A stretch of DNA of 64,000 nt, taken from Arcuatula senhousia. Its lineage: Eukaryota > Mollusca > Bivalvia > Mytilida > Mytilidae. The position numbers and the translations under genes were made by a program. The stretch covers positions 27,743,275 through 27,807,274 of the forward strand of contig OZ020308.1 in NCBI GenBank assembly GCA_963971305.1. The letters run 5' to 3'. Shown here in pieces: positions 11,670 through 21,600 of this stretch. The notes beneath the pieces were generated by a model, which saw nothing but the letters and a program-made list of their open reading frames with translations, had not been told where the DNA came from and made no database searches. Positions within the stretch are counted from its first letter, which is position 1, and every line of letters starts with the position of its first letter.

Positions 11670-14600
11670 CTGTAAATAAAGATAAAAAAAAATACAATTA
11701 TCTGTTTTGAATTAACAGGGCCTAAAAATGTAACTTGAAAGTGTTAAGTATGAAATCCAAATGTATTAAATGTACACAATGTATAAGTATTTGATAAGAC
11801 TTAACTCTTATCATTCAAGACATCTACAAAATTTGAAGTAGATTAAGAATAAACACAGATGATGGTTTGTCAAGGAGAATTTGTTCAGGCTTTACAGCAC
11901 AATAGGTGTTTAATGAAGCAGGCATTTACTGTTAACAATTCTTAAGTTAGATTTTGTGTTTTTTAGAGTTGGTATTGCTGATTACATGTCTTGCTAATTG
12001 TGCTGTGTCTTTCTGTTGCCCTCAGTATCTCCTAATTTTATATTGTTTTCTGTACTTAAGTTATAACTCAATAATCTATCCAAAAGATGAGAAGATTTAA
12101 CAATGGACTACATATAATGTATGCTTTATATTTCAGAACTATTATTTAACACCAATTTCAGGATCTATTTTTCTAAAAGGGTTGGCTTCTATCAATGCAA
12201 AGAATAGGACAAAAAGAGGGGGATTTAAAGCATTGCCTAAAACATACATGTTGAAATATCATAATATTGAAATGATTGGGGTTTCCAACCCTGAACCCCC
12301 TTTTGGATTATGCCACTGCATTGAATTCCTCATTCTAAAGCTAAACAATACTTACAACCAGGTATTAAAAAGAGAGCTCCACCAATGTAAAATATCAAGC
12401 TATGTAAACCTGCAACCATATGTTATAAAATATTATTTCTAAGTATATACAGTACTAACTCTTATGATTGTGTATTTGTCAAATTTATGTTAATTGTTCT
12501 TTGTCATGAAGGGGTCTTTCATTGACACTTTAGGATTGGGCTTGAATCGTACATACCAAGTATTTTAATTTCAATCTAGGGCCAAATGCAAAACAGCGAG
12601 CAGGTACCACTGGTCACATTGAAGGCTGCTGGCTGCTTTCCATTGAGGATATTTTAAATTATTGTAATACATTTATATTGTAGGTTGTGACACATACACT
12701 TATTCCACATCTCATTATTTTCTATCACACAGTCATGATTATAAGAAAAATACATTTTACATAAATTGGTTTAGTGTTAAGTTGCACAAGAAATATTTTT
12801 TTCTGTTAATTCAAGTGTACATAAATTTGTTGTTTCTTACTGCTTAAAGCTTAAAATTAGTTTATGTATTAATAAGTGTTTTAGTTAAAAAAAATGTCTT
12901 TGTACTTTAAACACCATTTTGAAACACCACTGATCAAAGCATGAACCTCTATCAGGCTAAAAAAAAATAACTAGCATACATGTACTAGTATTAAAACAAA
13001 CCAGCAAAATTTGACTATTTCAGGGCTGGATTTGAATTATATGAATTTTATTAAGACCTTAGAACTATCGCAGCGCTTCTGGCCTCATTGAAGGCTGTTG
13101 GTGGTTTTCCATTGTGGTTTATCTAAATTACGGCTTGTTATGTCATGTATGTTAGCTGTGTCATGTACACTTATTCCACATGTCATAATTTTCTATTCAT
13201 TTGGGTGTTTTAAAAATCATCTCAAATGGGAGGGGCTACATCTTTCATTTCTAAAATTTCATTAAAACTCATGGAGAAAGGTTTTTATCCAGTTTACAGA
13301 GAAGGTTTTTATCCAGTTAACAGACACAATAGAGAAAACATTCTTAAATAAAGCCACAAATATCTTACCATTGTTAGGAGAAACTGTTATGACAATCCCA
13401 GTTATCACCAATACTATAAAAGAAAATAAGATTTTAACTAATAAGCAATTGAACTATTTTAAAAACATTTTTCTAGCTTTTTAGTGCAGTGCATATTTTT
13501 TCTGTATTTTACTGATTTTGTCTGTAATTTTTCAGACTTTTAACATCTGAATGGTACCTCTTATACTTCCTAAACACAGAAAATGCACCCCATCCTAGAG
13601 AAAAATCATTAAAGTGGAGAAACAAATGAGTTCACACTTGTGATGACGAGTCCTACTGTTGATTTCCATTCGGTTAATTTTGTGTTTTTGTGTTTACCAG
13701 TTTTGTTGTTACCCTTTTGGATTTTTGACACTCGAATGCCCCCATGGTGCCTCTTTGCTTCTTCCAGCCTTCCCTTAAATGATTATGGAATACAGTCGTT
13801 ATACTGTTTCAGTGAATCATGTTGACCAACTTGTACAAACTCTTTTACAAACTTACTAAGACCTATCACAGTTAGAATAAAGGCTCCGATCACAACCCGA
13901 CAGTTCTCACGAACCTTTGGATGTTGCCACCAGCTAAAAATACAAACAAAATCCATATAAAATAATGTTAAAATCCTTTAAGATTTTACTTAACATGCAA
14001 ATGTAGAATATTTCATATAATACAAAAAAATATTAACAAATATTGAGTTTTTATTTACAATTTATGTTACAGAATTGATTTTTTAATGTTTAAGACTAAT
14101 CAAAAGGAGATTAAATAAGGCTCTTAATAAAATTTGTTCTAAATTTCAAAATCAGATTTTCTTTTTTATCAGGATCTGGCGTCAATGGTCTTTATGTTTC
14201 CAAACCCCTTTATTAAACTATACAATGTAGTGCAATTACAAAATGTTTCACAAAAACAAATGTAACTGTAAATGTTTCTTGTAAACATCAACATACATTT
14301 TAATAGAAAATTGAAAAAAAAATCTTGCAATATCATGCTTAAAAATATCTTGTAAACAATAGATGTACTAGCTATAGACCTACAGTGTACAAATAATTTT
14401 GATATAAATCTTGAATAACTGCTTTATTGCACTAAAAACATCAAAATGTATATATTTTTTTAAAAGCAAACAAATATATAAACTTGATAAACATTAAGCA
14501 TTCTAAATATGATGCATGAAAATTCACAGTCCATATAGCTTTTTACAGTTCCATGATTCTTTGCATGTTTAAATGAACTGAACATGCATGTGCATGTGGT

Positions 14601-17600
14601 ATGTTAATTCATATATTGCCAAAAATCCTACATTTGTAACTTGTAGCAAGTAGCCAAGTTGTTTTAATATTTTGGTAATCTTAATACCCAAATTAAGGTA
14701 CATGTAAAAATCAACAACTTGCTAATACATATGCTTATCATTTCAACAAGTTTTCTATCATTAATTAGATTTTTAAGAATTTAGCTACTGATTTTTTTCT
14801 TCCTTTTTCCCTTCTCTTTCTCTCTTTTCCTGTTCCCTTTCCTTCCTTTTTTCCTTGTTTTTTTCTTTTGTATGTGTTTTTTTTTAACTTTCCCCTTTTA
14901 CTTTTTTTTAGCATAATACAGAGTGATCCAAGACTTGCCTGTGTGTAGCCTTTACATTAATTTTGCAAATCACTAGCATTAAAAAGATAACATATGAACT
15001 TTAAAAAAATATAACTATTTAAGCAATTAAAAGCAATGCATGCTGGGAATGAATGGGTTCTCACCTATACGGCCATGACCTTGAGGATCGGACACTGATT
15101 TCACCTTCAGATCTACCCATGGTCAAGCTTGACCTTGACCTTTTACTGAATTATAAATAAGAATATAATGTTTCCATGGGACATGAAAGAAAGTACTGGT
15201 AATAATCATTTACATCATTGTACATGGAGTTGTAAAAATAATTAAAATGTTTACCATGATGACAAACATGACGGGAGACTGTTACTGGTCCTATTAGTAT
15301 TACAAATACATGTAAGATCATGAAGATAGTAGTTATATATGTCCTTTTAGTATTACAAATACATGTAACAGTAGTTATATATGTCCTTTTAGTATTAGAA
15401 ATACATGTAACATAGAAGTTAACATTATCATGATTATAGTGATTGTTCCTATATAAACTTTTATCATTTCTAACATGTCTAAATTTGAACAGTTTTAAGG
15501 CATGGTTTGAATATTTCAATATATTTTCTTTAGTTGTGTAACTGTTGTATCTATTTGTGAATATATATCTTGTAAAAACGCATGTTTTATGTAGATAAGT
15601 ACTTAAGATATAAATGGTACTGTATTTTGACTCAAAAAGGCAACAGTACATGCATGTGCCAACCAGAAGAATTTTCATATTATGATTTTAAAAACATGTA
15701 CTGGTATATGTAGTCCTTAGATACTAACTTGATACACAACTTAACAATGAACCTATACAACCCGTCCGATTTAACAATGGACTTTCGATTGTAACGTTAA
15801 GTGAAGTGTGCAAACACAACAATGAAAATTTACATTGTCATGAACAAAGCCAATCGTTAACAAAAACCACAAATCGTTACATTTGATGACATAAAAAATA
15901 CATTGATTTAATGAATGGGTCGTGCAAACATTAAATCTGATTGGATATTGATGAATAGTCAGGCTGAAGTTAGTTTTTCTTACTGTGACGAATTGCAGTT
16001 TTTGTTACCGATTGGCTTGTTCATGACAACGTAAATTTTCATTGTTGTGTCAATTGAAAGTCCATAGTTAAATTGGACGGGTTGAACATGTATGTATACA
16101 GTATACACATATAAATAAGAACTCTAATCTTAAAAGAGTTACTTGACATTATACCCGTAACTGATACTGTTTACATGTATATATTAAACTTTTTACCTGT
16201 TTTTGTAAGATGACGATTCTGAACCAGATATCAGTGATTGAGTTTGAGCATCATCATCATACTGAAAAGAGAAGAAGAACCAGTAAAGACAGTGTTTTTT
16301 TCAGTATGGTAGGACATTGTCACAGTACCACATGTAGTTAATAACTGCATAAACATAGTGTCTGGGGTCTGTGACAGGTAGGAACAGGTTTCGGTACAAA
16401 ACAACCCATAACAGGAGTGAATTGTAACCCAAAGGCAAAGGAGAAAATGGGAGCAAGACATTATCGATACATTTTTCAATAAAATCAAAAGTTATATCCC
16501 AAACTTAAATCTCTCAATAAATAACAATTCCCTGATGAGCTCCTTATTAAATACCAAATCTGAAATTGGTTTAAAACTTACATCTGCATTTATTTTAGAA
16601 CTAAGAAAATGATATGTCATACTGACAAAACTTATTGCAATTGGCTGTATTGTTTGCTTATTATATCACTACATGTATATAATTATACGCTCCTGAAGGG
16701 AGCGCTAATGGTAGAAATGTCAATATTTTAGTTGTACTATGAGCTGAATTTTCCTTCAACGTCCGGTTTAGCACGCGCTTGTTTTCCCGAACTTTCTGAG
16801 TCTTTTTAACGTTTTTATCTTTGAAAATTTTAGACGTCATTAAACGCTCATGTAACCCACAAAAAAAGCTAGCCTGTTTTTATTTTCGAACAAAAAAAAA
16901 ATTAATTAATTGAAACTTCGGGAGCGTAACAGGTTTTACCTGCCTCATATTAACTACAGTTTAAAACGTAAAAATTTATATTTCATTTGTTGTTACATTT
17001 ATGTTTCATTTAATTCTTTGTGCCTTATTAACCATGTACCAGTCTTCGAAATTGGCCACAGGCCACAAGCCATGGCTAGTGAAAATTCTTGAGGGCCTGT
17101 AGAAATGGCAACAATAAGCCAATGTTGTCTATACAAAATTTTTCAATAATAAGTTGTCGGGCCTGTGGACCAAAATTTATAGCGCTAAGACTGATCTGAG
17201 ACAATAATTAAAGAGATATGTCTCCACGATAAATCCAAAATAACAGTGTCTCCGCGCTAATTTGTAAATTCAGATTCGGTCTGTTGAAATAGGCACTTGC
17301 ATTACATGCATTACAAGCGAGTAAACTTTTTCATAATAAATCGTACATATGAAATATATACATCGTTGGAAAGAGTAGATTTTGCTGCTTTGTTTAGACT
17401 ATTTTTCTTTTCATTCTTATCACGCATTTTTCCAAAGGAACAGTTTAAAGTCAATCGTACATTTTTATCCAAATTCAAACTAAGAAATAGACCTCTTGGA
17501 AATCTTATAAATTTCATATCAAATCTTACCTTATAGTATCTTATTTAGCACTGTTAAATAGCAAAATGATTTGAGAATATTCAGGTGAAATTTGAAGGTA

Positions 17601-18266
17601 ATTTGATAAATTCAGATCAACTAATTAACAGTTTGAAATTGATCAATTTCCTATTTTAACAGGACGCCCGCTGGCCGATAACTCTCGATAAGGAAATTTG
17701 TTTATTGTGACAAATATCAGTCTGTTCGCGTGGTGTTTGATTCTTTATTTTTCACCATCCTTCAGATTTTATTAAATTACAAACAAAATAATAAATAAAA
17801 CGCTTCGAAAATAATATCAAACAATGTAGGAGAAATTCAGCTATCTAAAGATACTTTTAAATTTAAAAATACTGTAGAAACACCAGAGTTTAATCGAGAG
17901 GATCCGAGATCTTCACAAGCACGACACTGTTATTTTCATCCATTTCATATGTTTAATAGGATGATTCGATTCTCTTCGATATGGTTTTCTCAGGACTGAT
18001 GTACTGATCTATGAGTTTGTGCTAATAAATATTTGTACATTTTGTATTTGTACATTTGAGAAGAAATATTATTTTATTGAATAATCTTGCATACATGTAT
18101 GTACCTGACTGTCTGTGTGAGATTGAGATTCTTCAACATTTTTGTCACGTTTTCTTTTTGATTTAAAAGGAACTTCTGACGACGTTGAACCATACACCCT
18201 TATTTTCTCGTCTTCCTCTGAGATTGAAAGGCTGACAGAATCTGCGTCTACCTCTGCAGCTGTCAT
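11590..18266 (-). CDS. TMEM134: TMEM134-like two-pass membrane protein (six coding exons)
   Basis: Coding exons on the minus strand are 18266-18105, 16261-16197, 13933-13857, 13413-13369, 12409-12356 and 11669-11590. They join in frame (483 nt, 160 residues) and all introns are GT-AG. I recognise the family from WWQHP near residues 77-81, R-V-V at 88-90, IFYIGGALFLIPG at 122-134 and YHVIFIY at 136-142, which parallel human TMEM134. The N-terminal half (1-75) is acidic and Ser-rich with a basic patch KSKRKR (35-40), and is probably cytosolic. Two membrane spans follow at about 89-112 and 120-142, then a short C-terminus. The human protein is longer, about 195 residues, mostly at the N-terminus. 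The start ATG at 18266 has A at -3; an upstream ATG in the leader meets a stop after five codons. Molecular function is poorly known. The gene lies head to head with MIF. Confidence 0.86.
12356..12409 (-). CDS. TMEM134: TMEM134-like exon 5
   Basis: 54 nt after GGTTGCAG. Encodes LHSLIFYIGGALFLIPG, the second membrane span; donor T|GTAAGT-like. Its length is a multiple of three and both edges are phase 1, so skipping it would keep frame but delete the second span. Confidence 0.82.
13369..13413 (-). CDS. TMEM134: TMEM134-like exon 4
   Basis: 45 nt after TTTTATAG. Completes span 1 (LVITGIVITV) and gives the SPNN turn; donor G|GTAAGA. Confidence 0.85.
13657..13770 (+). repeat. Dispersed repeat family, copy 2 (fragment)
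   Basis: Lies in intron 3 of the TMEM134-like gene. Shares TTTTTGTGTTTACCAGTTTT and a TCGAATGCCCCCATGGTGCC-like end with 21471-21685 and the complement of 2443-2619. A short plus-strand frame across it is repeat-derived. Confidence 0.6.
13857..13933 (-). CDS. TMEM134: TMEM134-like exon 3
   Basis: 77 nt after ATTTTTAG. Encodes WWQHPKVREN followed by the first half of membrane span 1 (VVIGAFILTVIGL); donor A|GTAAGT. Confidence 0.88.
14790..14912 (+). repeat. Polypyrimidine tract
   Basis: About 120 bp almost entirely C and T on the plus strand (purine on the transcribed sense of the surrounding minus-strand gene). It lies in TMEM134-like intron 2. The rest of intron 2 from 13934 to 15288 shows nothing else. 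Confidence 0.8.
15289..15415 (+). repeat. Short tandem repeat, 42-53 bp unit, about 3 copies
   Basis: Copies of TCCTTTTAGTATTACAAATA, CATGTAA, AGTAGTTATATATG start near 15289, 15342 and 15384. A 175-codon minus-strand frame through here has repetitive low-complexity content and is not accepted as a gene. Confidence 0.75.
15758..16084. mobile_element. CAACCCGTCC MITE, copy 1
   Basis: 327-bp palindromic element with ends CAACCCGTCCGATTTAAC and GTTAAATTGGACGGGTTG. Internal inverted blocks (AACACAACAATGAAAATTTA against TAAATTTTCATTGTTGTG, AAGCCAATCG against CGATTGGCTT) make most of it a foldback. Lies in TMEM134-like intron 2. Left flank ends in TA but the right flank starts AA. Confidence 0.85.
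16197..16261 (-). CDS. TMEM134: TMEM134-like exon 2
   Basis: 65 nt after TTTTCAG, encoding YDDDAQTQSLISGSESSSY plus KN, then CAG|GTAAAA in phase 2. Matches the Ser-rich linker before the first membrane span of the family. Confidence 0.85.
16686..16928. mobile_element. TACGCTCC MITE-like element
   Basis: Ends TACGCTCCTGAAG and CTTCGGGAGCGTA form a 13-bp inverted repeat with one mismatch around 243 bp of non-coding sequence in TMEM134-like intron 1. The rest of that intron (16929-18104) holds nothing firm; GGGCCTGT recurs near 17093 and 17159. Confidence 0.6.
18105..18266 (-). CDS. TMEM134: TMEM134-like exon 1
   Basis: 54 codons from MTAAEVDADS to SHTDSQ, ending in phase 0 at CAG|GTACAT. Acidic and Ser-rich with the basic KSKRKR patch; no membrane segment. 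Confidence 0.85.
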
Positions 18267-18560
18267 TCTCAACAACTTACGGCGTCAATAACATTTTTTT
18301 GAAACATTTATAATACATTTTTGAGTTGGACTTTTGTCCTGGATTTTTACTTGTCGCTGCTATCAATGAAAAAAGTAAATGATAATAAATTTAGAAAACA
18401 AAATATGAATGAAAATATATATAAACTTAGAGAAAAAATATTCACATTGTTTTTATATAGCCTTGGTAATTCTAAACTTAATAATCCTTGCTTCGCTATG
18501 CGTTCATTAAGTGTTATTTCTTTATTGTGTTAAGCGGCTCTTCAAAAACTCCGAGAGAAA
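18267..18560. promoter_or_regulatory. Candidate bidirectional promoter between TMEM134-like gene and MIF
   Basis: The 294 bp between the two start codons must hold both 5' leaders and core promoters unless there are upstream non-coding exons. The segment is AT-rich; TATA-like stretches lie at about 18416-18424 and 18452-18460, 100-145 bp before the MIF ATG. MIF has a favourable start context (GAGAAAATGC). Transcription start sites cannot be read from sequence alone. Confidence 0.55.
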
Positions 18561-18668
18561 ATGCCGACTTTCGTTCTTTACACAAATTTAGCCAAAGAAA
18601 AGTTTCCTGAAAACTTTTTGTTAGACACTTCAAAATTTATAGCCCAAAGACTGGGGAAACCAGAGCAG
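18561..18668 (+). CDS. MIF: MIF exon 1
   Basis: 36 codons, MPTFVLYTNL to RLGKPEQ, ending CAG|GTTTGT in phase 0. Holds Pro2 and Lys33. Read-through past the donor gives an unrelated 37-residue tail, so the splice is needed. Confidence 0.95.
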
Positions 18669-21600
18669 GTTTGTGTTGTCATTCGCTGTTGGTGTCAAAA
18701 ATCGAACCAAACTACAGATCACTGCAAGTTGTGCCTAAAATGTGTAACCCATACCCGTACCCAGGTTTGTCAAAAGAAATGATGTAAATCATTGTGATAC
18801 TTGACAAGAGCCTTTTAAATATAAAATTGATTGTTCATATATCTCCAAACATCAAATTTATGGCCGGACCAGGTATGTGGATCGGCCATACAGTTTTACC
18901 AATGTCCGTCCGTCCGTACATCCATCCGTAACACTTAATTGGTTAAGATTTTTGTTAAGGTCCATTACTCGGATACTAGATGTTGGGGGTCAATGATATT
19001 TCACCACCAGTTGGGTCTTTGGTAGGTCTACACCACTCACTAGAATATCAGGTCACTGTGACCTATATTTTATGCATGAATGACTTCGGTTAAGTTCTTG
19101 GTTAAGGTCCATAACTTGGATACTAGATGTTGGGGGTTAATGATATTTCACCACTAGATGTGTCTTGGGTAAGGTTCCACCATCCACTAAAAATGAGGTC
19201 ACTGTGACCTATATTTTACACATGAATGACTTTGGTTAAGTTCTTGGCTAAGGTCCAAATCTCAGGGTTCCCACGCATCCTTGAAAACTGGAAAAACCCT
19301 TGAATTTCTTTTTTAAGTTCAAGGACCTGGAAAAGTCCTTGAATTTTTAAAATTCAAAACATATCCTTGAAAAACCCTTGAATTTTATATTATGACACTG
19401 TCTGCAATTTTGGGAAAAATGGTATAAAAAATATCAGGATCTATCATTTTGACGACTATTTTCGTCCTTGAAATGTAAAAATTTAAATTAAACCAATTCA
19501 TATTAAGAGTCAATTTACAAAATATTCGTTATAAAACACTAAACGATTCAACAAATTTATTTAGGATTAAAAAGTAAAATTTAAAAGTTATCTTTTCTTT
19601 GGCACCCTCGTCTTAGTGTAAACTTCTGGTTACAAATTTTAGGCACCAAAATTTTCAAACTTTAAAATTAGAATACAACCCATCCAATTTAACTATGGAC
19701 TTTCGATTGTAGCGTAAAGTGAAGTGTGCAAACACAACAATGAAAATTTACGTCGTCATGAACAAAGCCAATCGTCAACAAAAACAACAAATCGTTACAT
19801 TTAATTACATAAAAATTACATTGATTGAATGAATAGGTCGTGCAAACATTAAATCTGATTGGATATTGATGAATGGTCTGGCTGACGTTGGTTTTTCCTA
19901 CTGTGACGATTTGCGGTTTTTGTTACCGATTGGCTTGTTCGTGAAGACGTAAATTTTCATTGTTGTGTTTGCACGCTTCAATTGAAAGTCCATAGTTAAA
20001 TCGGACGGGTTGTATAATGGAATAACAATTTGAAAAACATATGATACATGTACCAGTTCATTGAATTTAATTTTTTTCAGAAATCTTCATACATGTGCAA
20101 TTTTAGAATGTTTCATCATGTTCATAGTGTTTTGCTTTTTCGCATCAAAATTGAAAACAGGTGCAGGTACGGGTAAATGAGCCAAAAATGGTAAGGGTAC
20201 TGCAATGTATTTTTTAATTTTTTTGTTTTGACACACTCCAGAAATGACACAGACACACCCTGAGATGTAGTTCTGAGCTGAGTGTGTTTTTTAGTCGTGA
20301 CTTTAGGCTATATATATACATGATATAGTCTCTACAGCCTGCAGGGACGGTTAAAGACTCGCTCTAGATGTGTCATGGGTCGTCTCCGCCTGTTCTGTAA
20401 TATCCTTTGTTATTGCTGGAACAGTGCTCGTCTTGCACCACAACAAGGTACTGGTCTGAATTGGCAAACAGATGTAGTCCTGAACTAGTCTTGAACTATA
20501 TGCATGACTGGATTTTTTTTCTAAACACCAGATTTTCCCTGGCATGCCAGGGAGAGTTTCTAAGTGAGCTGTGGCGGACCCAGAAATTTTCAAAGGGGAG
20601 GGCGTGATATTGAAAAAAAAAAATTTGGGACATCTTGTTTCATGCAGTTCCTAGCCAAATTTTCCTGTCAAACAGGTGAGCGTGGTCCTGGATCCGCCTA
20701 TGGTGAGTGAATAACATCTGGAAGATTTTTTGCATGTCATATTTTGGATCTCTTGGCATTGACATAAAAGTTATATACAGTTAGCAAGTAAAAATGTTTT
20801 GAGTCTAATTTCAGCTTAATTTGTTGTAGATTTTTTTTTACAAAAAATGGTCATTATAAGAATCAGCAAGCCCTGAACACAAGGTACATGATGATATGAA
20901 TTGTAATTTTAATTTACTGATAATATTCTTGTTTGTTACAGTATGTTACAGTCAGGATCCACCCTGATCAGATGATGTCTCACGGTGGCTCCACAGATCC
21001 CTGTGCTAGCTTAGAACTTTATAGTATTGGTCAGTTAGGAGAAAGAAATCCTGAGCATGCAAAAGAAATAGTAGCTTATATTGAGGAAAAACTTGGAATA
21101 TCAAAAGACAGGTGGGTAATTTGTATTTATAGATGATAATGAGATTTGGAATAAGCATATGGACATGATGGACACAACCTTCATAAGTAAACAGCAATTT
21201 AAAAAATCCACATTGGAAGACAATTGGCTTAATCATGTTAATTGCTTCAATGTGACAAGTGGTAAGTGCTGACCTTTTTCCATTGGCCCTGGATTAGAAA
21301 TAATACATGATTTATAACCAAATTCCAAAATGATCAGCAAAAGACCCATTTCCATCTCTCAGATTAGTACAGATGTTGGTTTGTCATAGGTTTTTTTTTG
21401 TCTTCCTTTACCGGATTTGTCACACTGACAATTGTGCTACAGCAGACAGGAACAGCTTACTCTTCCTGCAGAGCACCTGAGTTCACTCTCATAACAACTA
21501 CCGGTAGGTTTGCAGTGTTAATTGATATTCATCAGATCTTTAGTTTTTGTGTTTCCGTGTTTTATATGTTGTCTGTTTTTTTTTGTCCTGTCCTGTTTGT

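Noticed and set aside
15151..15678. 175-codon minus-strand frame in TMEM134-like intron 2
   Set aside because: Composition is repetitive (short tandem repeat at 15289-15415), no domain is recognised, and the TMEM134-like exons join without it.
18069..18275. Longer start for the TMEM134-like protein, three codons upstream
   Set aside because: The frame extends to TTG at 18275, but the first in-frame ATG is at 18266 with a good context; sequence past 18105 lies beyond a CAG|GTACAT donor and does not fit the family.
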